Part shown: positions 32,838 to 43,000 of the stretch, one piece after another
How the letters are laid out: every line of letters starts with the position of its first letter
Numbering within the stretch: the stretch's first letter is position 1
Source of the DNA: Luscinia megarhynchos
Lineage: Eukaryota; Chordata; Aves; Passeriformes; Turdidae
Direction of reading: 5' to 3'
Assembly: GCA_034336665.1 (NCBI GenBank)
Contig: JAPFBE010000002.1
Location: forward strand, 37,365,406-37,429,405
Length of the DNA: 64,000 nucleotides
The notes under the pieces: model-generated
Told to the model about the DNA's origin: nothing
Databases searched by the model: none
The model's input: the letters and a program-made list of their open reading frames with translations, nothing else
Position numbers and translations under genes: made by a program

Positions 32838-35800
32838 CTTTAGCAGGTAAGGGCAGAAAGAAATAACATCAGATGCAATTTTTTCTATTATTCTGCTGAA
32901 GAAACAGGCAGACAGACAATTTTCAAACGTACAGAAGCATGCAATATTATACTGTCAAGGAGTAAGCTCATTTCTTTGCTTTCTGAAATGAAATTTCTGA
33001 ATAAAATTAATTCAAGTAAACAAGAAGCATATTTCAAAGGAATGAAGAACTTCAGGTTATGAAGTTCTTCTAAATTCAGCTTTAGGAATTGAGGATAGTA
33101 GATATATAGCCAAGAAAACAAGACATTGGACTCCTGTTTTTCTTTTTATCCATTTTTAAGCCTCATGCTGCCAGAATTTTAGTTCATTAAAACAAAAAAA
33201 AGGCGGGGTGGGGGGGAGAGGACATGTCTAGTAAGAATCATGTAATTGAAAGACATTTATCAATTTTGGCACACCAACTCAGTTGGTAACACAAAGATCA
33301 ACTTACCCTGGATTGCTGGACCCCAAGCAAACAGATAGTACCAACTCAAGTGCAAATCTACGATGGTTTCTTCTCGGGGAACATACACGGGACGCTTGAA
33401 TCGACACGTTACACGATTGTTTTCAAAAACTCCTTCCTCATCTCTGGCAGGATTTCTCTGGATTTCTTTAGCCCACTGACCAACATTGTAGAAGTGCTGT
33501 ATTCGAACTCTTCCATTGTCATCATGAACACAAGCCATGACATCATCTCCTCCCTACAAGGTTAAAAATAAATTGGAAGATGGAAAACAAAAGGGTCATA
33601 AAACACTTCTTCATTTATGTATATAATTTCAATTATTCAAATCCAATCAAGGCCTGGAGTGCTCTTTCCTTCTATCTAAGTTATATATACACAAATATTT
33701 GTTCCCCAACCAGGTCTCTTCAGTAAAAATGAAAAGCACATTAAGTAGGTAACAATAGTTACATACCCTTACAATCTCTGAATTTTCTTTTGGATCTTTC
33801 TAAGAGTTATTTTACTTAACACATATTTGTAGGATATGATATCACTCTGACATCACATTGATGTGTGGAAGGATGTTTTCTTTGGTTATCTGTGAAGTTC
33901 TGGCATACTGCTTCATAAAATGTGGCAGTCTTGAATCCCTGATGTATACAAAATCCACTGCATCAAATCTTGGACAGAAAACCAATATACTTTAGTGAGA
34001 CAAAGGAAATAAACCTACTACATATGAGAAAATAATAGCATCAATTACAGTAATTCTTTTCTAATCTCTTCTCATGTTCACTTAGGGAACATCATTTCTC
34101 ATATCCCTCTTATTTCTTATAAGGAATGTTCAGCATGTAATAACAGAATGCAGTATACCACAAGATACAAAGAAAAAAATTAATCAGCATGCTTCTTCAC
34201 TTAGAATAAAGAGCCACCAAAGAACCAACAGACAGAAGGAAGAAGGAGTCACTTATTTGTAGAGGTCATTCATTGAAATACTAAAGCAGTTGCTCAAGGT
34301 GACTGACAGAGTGGTGGAGCCCAGGGATGAGCATTAACTTCAGGAGTGCTGCCTTACACCAAGAGCCATTAGAACACTACCCAAGCTGCATGAATGCCAC
34401 AGCTATCAGTGTTGTATTAAACACAGGCCCTACTCCTCCCATACTCATCTTTCTGGTATGTCATACACTGATGACAGAAAGACATGATGCTTGCTAGTGG
34501 GATCATACCCTCAGTACTTTATTACAGGGAAAAGAAAGGAAAAGGGTGTATTTCAGCACAATGGTAATATTGCAATGTGTGTTTGCAAAAGATGTGCCAG
34601 AAGTGAGGGGAAAAATGGGACAACTAGGTGAAACATATGCTTGAACAATTTCTGCACCTTGGTGCTGCTGCAGATGACCTTTCCAGCCTCTTGTCTTCAC
34701 ACTATCATCACTTTCCACAACTTATTTCCCAAGTTTTTTATACGTCTAAGCACAAATCCCTCATTCTTTAGAACAAAGAGGCAAAAAATAAAGGTGTTTT
34801 TACACTGAAGGAAGAAAACTAAACAGGAAAGAAAAGCATTTTGAATCTCAGTTAAGGGAATGGCATTTCAAAATCCTGCCAAGGCACAGAAGTCTGAAAG
34901 TGGAAAAACATAATGTTATTTGAGACAAAGAAATAGGTCATAGGACTTTAAAAAATCTATTGAGGACACAAAGTAGGTTTTTTTATCCCTTAACTTCTGA
35001 AGCTATCCAGGCCACACCATTTTGATTAGGGCCTCCAAAGCACAGCCCATTTCTCACAGCTAAGCTGTTTTGACCCAGAGCCATTTTATCATCCCAGGAC
35101 ACCAAAACATCCTGGAAGTTATGAAAAAGATGAAGTCAGCAGGGGAGCCAGAGAGAAAGAGAGATGCTAGCTGGATTAGCCCAGCTGACTTACAGGCATT
35201 ACATGATATGCAGAGCAAATTTGGAAACAAAATGTTTTGCTTTACACTTCCTTTATTCTTTTTACCAAAAGCTCAGACTTAACCTGCTTCTTGCTGTGCC
35301 TGCTTTCCAAGTGGCTGATGAGAGGAGGACAGGGGCACCCTGGAGTCCACTGCAGGTACTTCAGAGTTACAAACTGGTAACACAATCTGATAGCTTGGGG
35401 GTGAATAGTTAAAGGCACTGAGCTGCTTTGAAAACCCTGTTGAGTACCTGCATTGGCGAGCTTCTAAACTCTTCCCAAAATTTGGCTGTAGAGCTGTTCT
35501 TAACATCAAAACCACAAATTGTTTCTTGTGATATGAACTGTTCTTTATGATACAAAAACCTTCTATCGTCATTGCATTTATTTACAGTGTTATATTAAAA
35601 TACATGTAGCAAAAACTGAGCAGCACTTGTCCTCACATTTGCTTTTTATTTCTCATTTTGGGTCTAGTAAAAATGTTGTTAAGTCAGTGCAAGTCTTCCA
35701 AAACATTTCTTGTAGGTCCTAGCCCAGGATATCTAATTCCTGTATTTTTTCAGACTGCTACTTTCAACACTAGAAGAAACAGTCTTTTCTTTGACTTGTG

Positions 35801-38800
35801 ATTTAGGTCATAGGCCCAGTATTGTTCTATATGCTCAGGAGAGTTTCTGTACATGAACATCTATATTATAAACTGCATTTCAATCTTAAACATTTTACCT
35901 AGATCACAGACAAAACATCTTTGCATAAGTCACCTATTGCCCAGGTTTTTTACAGTCCACACATTACATGCTTCTGTTTTGCTCATTGAAACTCAAGGAA
36001 AAGTGGAGATTCTGAATGAAAAAGTAAGTAAAGGAATAAGCATAAAACAGAACCCAATAAAAATCCAGAAGGGAGGGTACAAATTTTAACAAGACTGCCT
36101 TCTTGAGTAAAAATATTTAAATTATCAGGAGCTTTCTCACACATTTGTTGCTTCCCTAGAATAACACAGGTATGAAAGAAACACAAAAACTTCCCAAATT
36201 AAACAGTGAAGTAAAAATTTATACTGCTGAAAGTCAGCTGATTTTCTGAAGAATAAAATTACTTGCTATTCATTTTATGATGCGTCTTTTACCCAAATTA
36301 CACTGACATAAAGCGCAACAGGACATTTCCATGTGAATTAGCTTATCCCTGGCAGATTTTCTAATAAAAAGGCAAAAAACTAGTGACATTCAAACATTCA
36401 GAGCTGATCTGAAATACTGTCGTAGTTCTCAGAGAAGAAGGGAAAGGAGATGTCAGGAAGGATGAAGCAGTTTTCTGTGAGGCAGTGCTCCCAGGGGGGC
36501 CACTGAATGGTGCTTTGTTTTCAGCAAGCCACTTTTACCTTATATGCTCTGTTTCTCACTGGCCAAATATATAAACCATTTATAACCTAGCATGTGAAAA
36601 TGTGTATATTGCCAACATGAAAAACTGTACATATCTTACCATTTTCTTGTCTGAGGAAAATCCCACTGCCACCCAGCCATCTGTGTCGGCACTCAACTCA
36701 AATTCCACGTCAGCTCCTATTCTACGGTAACTCAGGAAGTAGTCACAAGTCTCTGCATTGCATCCAGGTTTACCATACCTAGATGGAATTGGAAATATGC
36801 GTAACTTTTCCCTTGAAATTCCTTGCTATGGAACTTAATTAAGGTTTTGCAAGAATAAAAGCTAAAATAATGTATTTTGGTGTAATGGCAGTAAAGCATA
36901 TATTCTGCTGGACATAAAGTAGCATTTATTGTTTGCAATTATTACTCTTTTAGTGTAAGAATGTATAGTATGCAAACAGTACAGCAAATAATAACACAAA
37001 ATATTACTCTGTTGACCTTCCTTTAAGTGCTTCATGAAAATACAGGAAAGAACCGTAGGTCCATAACTATGACATGTATTCTTAAATAAACTAGTATCCT
37101 CAAATAATATAGCTTGTACTATGAAGTATGTTCTTAAATAACAAACATTTATTAAAATGACTATGAAACACTAGCCAAAGTCTCCAATATCATCAGTCAG
37201 CATCTGTAAACATAAAGGTAACTACACTCTTATCTCAGACTGACCTGAAGCATCCCTTGGTTTTTCCACAGTCATCCACTCTGATTTTTGCAAATGGGTC
37301 CACAGGAGGAGCAGTAGGGAAAGGGTAACCTGTATAATCAGAATAAATCATTACTAAATAAAATACAAGGACTAAAAAACAGTAATACCAAAAAGAAGTT
37401 GTTCCAGTAGTATTTATTTTGCTGATAACTGAATTGTTCACGAGTGACTACTTTGCCATGCACACAATCCACTGCTCAGATGGTCCTGGATCCAGGTACC
37501 AAAGTAACAAGAATAACTGAAAACAAAACTTTTCCAGGGTTTTCTACATTCATCAAGGAGAGGGAAGAATGCTGGAGGGCAAAAGTTATATGTAAGGCAG
37601 CAGGATCATGGACTATGGCAGTCAACTAAGAATTAGGAATCTCTGCTCAGCTCTCTCTTTGTGCGTTCATAGTCCCCCCAGGAAATCCACAAGGGAACTG
37701 ACTCTTAAAAGAGAAAGGACAAATGACAGCATTAGGTATAAATGCAGGCAGGCCACCAGATGCAGAGCTGTAGGAATTGATACTGAAAGGACCTTATAAT
37801 ACGTCCTCCTTTATGAAGTAAAATAAAACACACATTGCAGTAAAAGGTAAGAGAGTATCAGGACAGGGAATTGCCTGCAGTTATGGCCTGCAATCACTTG
37901 TGAAGGCAGACCCAGAAAAGCCAGACAGTGAGAGTTACAATTCCAAGCAATCCAGTCTGCTGGACTCTAATACCAAAGAGAAAGTGAGAACATTTACTAG
38001 CAGATGTATTCAGTCTTGGCTTGTGGGAGCTGGTGTTTGTTGCATAAGCTCAGATATTTTAATAGGATGTTTTTTTACTTAGCTAGATGAAAACCAAAGT
38101 GCTAGCTGTGGAACTAGAAAGTCCTCTGAAAATGTGAGTAGGAAAAGTGCTTCATTGAGTAGGAGATGAACGCTGCACTTAGCTGTGCGCCAGCACACAA
38201 ACTTTTGACCTACACACCTTGGGGCATTCGGGAGCCCTGATTCACGTCCCTAGATTTCTGACAATGGCAATGGAGAAAGTATGCTGTGAGCTGCAAATCA
38301 CAGTTTCACAAACTGTATCAAGGGACAGGTAAACTACCCTGCATAAATACGTTTGAAGAATTTCACAGCAGCGTGTAGCGGCGCTTTACTAAAACACAGG
38401 TCACAGAACATGCAATTTTCTTACTCCTTACTTATTTCCAAATCCATTGAAAAAATGTTTTTCAATGCAGCCTAGCCGCAAAAGCAGAATTTTAACATTC
38501 CGCCATTTGTAAATTCAAAAAGAAAAAAACCCACACCACAACCCACGACCACGCTGTTTCTCGACACTTTAGGGCATCACACGTCCTTTCGAAGCCCACA
38601 CAGCACAGGACTCCTTTTTACGCTACCAGCCCGGAAAGCTTTGCAAGAGGGGAAAGCGAGGCCCCGCTCTGAGGGAAGGCGACGGCCTGAGCCCCCGCCC
38701 GGGGGGTGCCCGAGTCCGGGGCTGCCGTGGCCGGGGTGCCGTGGCCGGGGTGCCGTGGCCGGGATGCCGTGGCCGGGGTGCCGTGGCCGGGGTGCCGTGG

Positions 38801-39274
38801 CCGGGGTGCCGTGGCCGGCGATGCCGGTGGAGCGAGGCGGCGGCCCCGGAGAGCGCGGCAGGGCGCCCGGTCCCCGCCGCGGCCCCGCTGCCGAGCGGCA
38901 GCCGGCGGAGGCCGCCCGGCGGCGGAAGATGGCGGCGGGCGCTGGCCTTCGTGCTGAACAGCGCTGCCACAGCCTCCCGCCCGCCGCCCCGCGCCCCCGG
39001 CCCGGCGCTGCCCCAGGCCCCGGCCGGGCCGTGCCCCCCGCCCGCCGCGCCCCGCCGGCCCCGCCGCACCCTCCTCGGAGAGGTAGCGCAGGTCGTAGAA
39101 CTCGCTGGCGAAGGTGCCGTACGAGGAGTCGTGGTGCCGCGCCGCCTCCTCGCCGTGCTCCCCGCCGCCCGCCTCCCGCCGCCCGCCGCCCTCCTCGGCG
39201 GGGCTGGCGGCGGAGCCGGCCAGGAGCAGCAGCAGCAGCAGCAGCCGCCGAGCGCCGCGGCTCCGCTCCGCCAT
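32665..39274 (-). CDS. FRRS1L: FRRS1L, complete coding gene (5 exons, 282 aa)
   Basis: FRRS1L is a brain-enriched ER membrane protein that assists assembly of AMPA-type glutamate receptors (family knowledge; human loss causes an epileptic encephalopathy). The coding sequence joins 39274-39070, 37329-37245, 36778-36640, 33553-33307 and 32837-32665. Phases join exactly and stop at TGA 32667-32665. Residues 1-23 form a Leu-rich signal peptide. [21 protein letters not shown] is at about 48-68, a Cys-containing segment ([17 protein letters not shown]) at about 87-103, the DOMON domain at about 100-220 ([49 protein letters not shown]), and a C-terminal membrane anchor at about 262-279. Length is close to the ~290-residue mammalian protein. 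The start ATG has a near-perfect Kozak context (GCCGCCATGG). It is transcribed in the same direction as TMEM245, as in human 9q31.3. Confidence 0.97.
32838..33306 (-). other. FRRS1L: FRRS1L intron 4
   Basis: 469-bp AT-rich intron. It contains a small hairpin (11-bp arms, 5-nt loop) at 33044-33070 and a G-rich run near 33204-33220. Confidence 0.9.
33307..33553 (-). CDS. FRRS1L: FRRS1L coding exon 4
   Basis: 247 bp. The acceptor is TTGTAG|GGAGGAG and the donor CCAGG|GTAAGT. It encodes the second half of the DOMON domain, from [18 protein letters not shown] to [14 protein letters not shown]. Confidence 0.97.
33554..36639 (-). other. FRRS1L: FRRS1L intron 3
   Basis: 3.1-kb AT-rich intron with GTAAGA donor and TTGTAG acceptor. 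No embedded repeat, gene or RNA was recognised. Confidence 0.9.
36640..36778 (-). CDS. FRRS1L: FRRS1L coding exon 3
   Basis: 139 bp. The acceptor is CCATCTAG|GTATGG and the donor AAAATG|GTAAGA. It encodes [18 protein letters not shown] and the first half of the DOMON domain, [20 protein letters not shown]. Confidence 0.97.
36779..37244 (-). other. FRRS1L: FRRS1L intron 2
   Basis: 466-bp AT-rich intron bounded by GTCAGT and CATCTAG. Nothing else was recognised. Confidence 0.92.
37245..37329 (-). CDS. FRRS1L: FRRS1L coding exon 2
   Basis: 85 bp. The acceptor is TTATACAG|GTTACCC and the donor TTCAG|GTCAGT. It encodes [15 protein letters not shown] ... [11 protein letters not shown], which is almost unchanged from mammals. 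Confidence 0.96.
38721..38818 (+). repeat. 14-bp minisatellite, 7 copies
   Basis: Seven tandem copies of GGTGCCGTGGCCGG with single-base variants in the first two positions (copy 1 GC, copy 4 GA). It lies in FRRS1L intron 1, about 250 bp after exon 1. On the transcribed strand the unit is CCGGCCACGGCACC. Confidence 0.95.
38926..38936 (+). promoter_or_regulatory. FRRS1L: YY1-type site AAGATGGCGGC
   Basis: An exact match to the extended YY1 core AAGATGGCGGC, with an overlapping ETS-type CGGAAG at 38923-38928. It lies in FRRS1L intron 1, immediately beside the RE1-like site. It is a motif match only. Confidence 0.55.
38938..38958 (-). promoter_or_regulatory. FRRS1L: RE1 (REST/NRSF)-like element in FRRS1L intron 1
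   Basis: On the minus strand the 21 bp read as half-site TTCAGCACG, two spacer bases AA, and half-site GGCCAGCGCC. The canonical RE1 is TTCAGCACC, two variable bases, GGACAGCGCC. Two informative positions differ, and one of those (A to C in GGMCAG) is tolerated in RE1 consensus forms. Spacing is canonical. Its position about 115-130 bp downstream of exon 1 in a neuronal gene fits REST repression in non-neuronal cells. Function is inferred. Confidence 0.6.
39070..39274 (-). CDS. FRRS1L: FRRS1L coding exon 1
   Basis: 205 bp: ATG at 39274 to GAGGAGG, then the donor GTGCGG (39069). It encodes the signal peptide (eight consecutive Leu, from a CTG-repeat tract), an acidic Gly-rich spacer and the conserved [18 protein letters not shown]. 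The reading frame is open upstream to another ATG at 39349, which would add 25 Ala/Pro/Arg-rich residues before the signal peptide. I prefer 39274 because of its Kozak context and because it places the Leu run at the N-terminus. Confidence 0.93.
39227..39244 (-). repeat. FRRS1L: (CTG)6 coding repeat in FRRS1L signal peptide
   Basis: Six CTG codons, then CTC and CTG, encode Leu 11-18 of the signal peptide (CAG on the plus strand). The pure run is liable to length change. Confidence 0.92.
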
Positions 39275-39473
39275 GGCGGCGGCGGGGCGGGGAGGCGGCG
39301 GCGCCCGAGCGCGGCTCCGCCGGGGAGCGGGGGCGGCGGCCGCGGGCATCCAGCCCCGGGGACGGGCGGCGCCGGAGGGACCGCGGGGCTGGGCGAGGGG
39401 ACGGCCTGGAGGGTGTCGAGGAAAAGGGTCGGGGCGGCGTGTGCGCGGGGATGCGCGGGAGAGCGGCGTGCGC
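39275..39473 (-). promoter_or_regulatory. FRRS1L: FRRS1L 5' flank / probable 5' UTR
   Basis: GC-rich segment between the start codon and the minisatellite. It contains a GC box at 39284-39292 and the alternative in-frame ATG at 39349. The start site is not determinable from sequence. Confidence 0.5.
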
Positions 39474-40018
39474 GGGAGCGGGATGCGCCGGGAGTGGGAT
39501 GCGCTAGGAGCGGGATGCGCTGGGAGCGGGATGCACTGGGAGCGGGATGCTCTAGGAGCGGGATGCGCTGGGAGAGGGATGCTCTAGGAGCGGGATGCTC
39601 TAGGAGCGGGATGCGCCGGGAGAGGGATGCTCTGGGAGAGGGATGCTCTGGGAGCGGGATGCGCTGGGAGCGGGATGCGCTGGGAGAGGGATGCTCTAGG
39701 AGCGGGATGCGCTGGGAGAGGGATGCTCTGGGAGAGGGATGCGCTGGGAGCGGGGATGCTCTAGGAGCGGGATGCTCTGGGAGACTGATGCGCTAGGAGC
39801 GGGGTGCGCTAGGAGAGGGATGCTCTGGGAGAGGGATGCGCTGGGAGCGGGATGTGCTGGGAGAGGGATGCACCGGGAAAGGGATGCGCTGGGAGCGGGA
39901 TGCGCTGGGAGCGGGATGCGTTAGGAGCAGGATGCGCTGGGAGCGGGATGCTCTGGGAGAGGGATGCGCTGGGAGCAGGATACACCGGGACTGGGATGCT
40001 CTGGAAGCGGGATGCGCG
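39474..40018 (+). repeat. 16-bp minisatellite, about 34 copies, upstream of FRRS1L
   Basis: Tandem array of GGGAGCGGGATGCGCT over about 545 bp, with variant units (GGGAGA or AGGAGC in the first six bases; CTCT, CACT or CACC in the last four). A one-base insertion near 39751-39755 (GCGGGGATG) breaks the register once. Because 16 is not a multiple of 3 and the unit lacks stops, several frames stay open and give spurious Arg/Gly/Cys/Met-rich ORFs. It begins 200 bp upstream of the FRRS1L ATG. Confidence 0.97.
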
Positions 40019-43000
40019 GGCGGTCACAGGCACAGCCCTGGCAGCACCGGGCCCTCCCGCAGGGACTGATGCCGAAGGGTTACTCGGTGGCCTGCCCTGG
40101 GTCTCTGATTTCCCGCATCCCACAGCGCGCTCCACCCAGCAGAAGCCCCGCGGCGGGGCCGTCTCCCGGCGGCCGGGCACAGCTGTCGAGGGGCAGTACC
40201 CAGCCATCCCTGGCTGCCCCCGTGGCCTCGATTCACTGAAGCCTCTTGGCATGTGCTTCAAGAGGACGTGATAAATCCTGCTCAGTAATTGCCAGGCAAA
40301 CTTAGCTGTTTTCCTATTTTTCTTTAATTTATTTTAATATTGTTATTTTTAATGACTTCTGGGATGGGACTGGAGACGCGGCGCGACTTAACATTCTTTT
40401 CAGGTAAAACCCCGTGGCAGTGAGCGTTTACTATCTGATTGCATGTTCTTGCTTTGTATTTTATACAATGTAACTGCAGAAATACCAATGTACTCCAAAC
40501 CTGGCAGGACTGAAGGAAATCCCAGGTTGCCCCCAAAGTTGCCTTGGGCTCTGATATCTGATGCTGGACTTGAAATTAGGCATTAAGCGTGCAACTGCAT
40601 TCTTGCTGTGCTCTGGTATCCATGAGTTGATGGAGGTCTTTCATCCCTTGGATTTGTAAAAACAGCGTTTTTTCCTTGGATTTGGATTGCTGTCTTTTGG
40701 TTATAACTATAATTTCATTTATATATTATGATTCATGGTCACACTTCCTCCTCCAAGAATCTGGAATAAAATTCAGCAAAACATCAGGGGAGAGGGAGGG
40801 AGAAAGAAGGCGGCACGGCGGTCAGTAATATTCTGGAAATTAAAATAACCCTCAATTTTTTATTTGTTTTTTACTTTTTTTAGCATAAATGACTGTACTG
40901 AGTTACTTTTTGGTGGGGCACTGAGACTGCCCAAGATCTAGGCTTCATTACAGAAAAGTTCATTTCCTTGGGCTGAGCAGTTGCTTGTCATACCAGAGTG
41001 TGCTCAGCTGCATCAAGTGGAGGTTGTTAATTCACATCTCCATGGTTTAGTCTGGGGGAGTAGCATGCTGTTTCTCACTGCAAATAGAGGAATAGCTACA
41101 CAGAGGAAAAAAATAAGTTGCCAAAATAATACCAGTTGCATGCAAATTCAACATGTTCTGCAGTAGTATATGAAAAAACCTATAGGAAAGCAGCAGCAAG
41201 CTCAACTGCAAAATATTGAGTCTCTTCTTCCTACCTCACTGAGCTTGGCAAACTTTAGCAGGCTAGTGGAAAACAAGCAAACAAATGGCAATAGAAAAGC
41301 CCTTATAAATCAGGCTAACAGGAAAGTAAGGCTGCAGCTTATTCTTTCTGGCAATAATTAACTCTGATGAAGGCCCCCCATCTCCCTTTTTGAAATAGCT
41401 AGCCGAGGGTTGTGGTGCCTGTAAAGAAGCATTTGCTCAGCGAGGGAGCAGCTGTCAGCTGCATGCTGGTTTTTCCTCCCTGGGAACAGGCTGTAGCACT
41501 GTGATATGGGCAATGCTTCACAGTTATCATAAACACTTAGGATATTTGTCATGTATTGTTTGTGCCTACATGACACCTATCATTTTAAATCTGGCAGCTG
41601 AGATAACTGTCTGTGATTACAGTGGAGCTGCACTGATTTTCTAAAGTGAAGATATGGCTGAGAGACTGACCTTCCTCCTAAATCCTTAAAAATTAAAAGA
41701 TGCCTGAAGTTTTTGTTGCTTAGTAGAACCTGTTGTGCTTTCATGAAGGTTGTCCCTATCTCAAAAATGGGTTGCTCATGGGAAGCAACATCACAATAAG
41801 ACAGGTGAAGCTCTAATAAATGCCTTCAGTTTTCACCAGACAGAAAGATCTACACTGCAACTAACAGCACTGCCAGCAGTACTGCAGGAAAGATCCTTGT
41901 CTGATTAAGTAATGGAGGTTGTCATCAAAAAAAGCATTAGGAGAAGGAGGCCAAACTGCAATTGCATGAGCAGCCTTTAACCCTCAAATGCCTGAACTTT
42001 CTGAATGCCATAGTTCTCATGCACGAGCTTGTAACTCCTTTCTTAGAGGAGAGACACAAGCAGTGTGAGAACCACAGGCTGGGAGGCATTGCCATTCTCT
42101 GGCAGCAGGAGTCCTCTTGCTTCTGCTGAATTAGAGATGTGAGCATTTCCACCACCTCTTGCACCATTGCCTCCTGCCTCAGGCCAATCTAGCAGTCAAT
42201 TTCTTTGGATGATTAATTGCTTGGGCAATTCTGTGGTTCTAGCACTCAGTCTGTGGGTGTCTTCCCAGGACTGGAGACCAGATTTATCCCCAGCCTATCC
42301 TTGAGGCCCACCTTGCCTTCTTTCTTGGCTGTTTTTGTTATTCAAAGTATACCTTTCCCCAGGAGGTTCATGCTTTTTTCTGGCCTTTGGACTAGAAATT
42401 AAAATTTCAGGGATAAATCATAGTTTATATAACAGACATTCAGAAAAAAAATCTTATTTAGTTCTCCTGGTCATTTCCATACAATCAATACCTACTGAAA
42501 AATTAATATGTATCCATCAGTGCTAATGTGCTGACTGAGAAAACAACTCCTGAGACAGCAATTTTCTTACAGTAAATCTGTAGTAACCTGAACCAGAGTT
42601 TGTAATTCATATGCAATTTTCTCAAACTCTTAAAATGCTCTTGTTCAATGTGGGGAATGTATCTACTCTACAAGTAATTTATCTTGGGCTTTCTTTTATT
42701 AAATAAGAATAAATTGAAAAATTGTTGAATCGTAAGTTTTCATCAGTAGTCATTTATCCCGTGCTCTAATTAACCACCTGGAACTCCACAGAAACATGCT
42801 TGTAGTGTTAGTTACTCAGACTCAGACATAGGAGAAAAAATGGTAGGAATTTCTTGCAAGCAGAGCTTTTTCACAGTGGACAAAACAGAATGATGATGGA
42901 AAATATGTCAAATGCCAATAGATTAAGTGCATCTCCTATGAGAAAAGTGAAAACTAAGTGACTGCCTTAGAGAAACCAAAGCACTACAGAGGAAAAAGAT

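Larger units (their letters stand above)
37330..39069 (-). other. FRRS1L: FRRS1L intron 1
   Basis: 1.7-kb intron. The first 430 bp after exon 1 (39069 down to about 38640) belong to the CpG island and carry the RE1-like and YY1 sites and the 14-bp tandem array. The remainder is ordinary AT-rich sequence, including a 10-bp-arm hairpin at 38445-38467. Confidence 0.9.
38640..40230. promoter_or_regulatory. FRRS1L: CpG-island promoter region of FRRS1L
   Basis: Dense CpG and high GC run from FRRS1L intron 1 through exon 1 into the 5' flank, and on through the 16-bp minisatellite. A GC box (GGGGCGGGG) lies at 39284-39292, only about 10 bp upstream of the ATG. No TATA box is seen. The transcription start is likely in 39280-39470, which is an inference. 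Confidence 0.75.

Noticed and set aside
38445..38467. 10-bp-arm hairpin cattgaaaaa / tttttcaatg in FRRS1L intron 1
   Set aside because: A short A/T-rich stem with a 3-nt loop, likely by chance in AT-rich DNA.
38641..40271. Several long plus- and minus-strand ORFs (up to 351 codons) through the FRRS1L promoter and minisatellite
   Set aside because: They arise from stop-poor GC-rich DNA and from a 16-bp unit that stays open in several frames. The products are monotonous Gly/Arg/Cys/Met repeats with no family and no splice logic.
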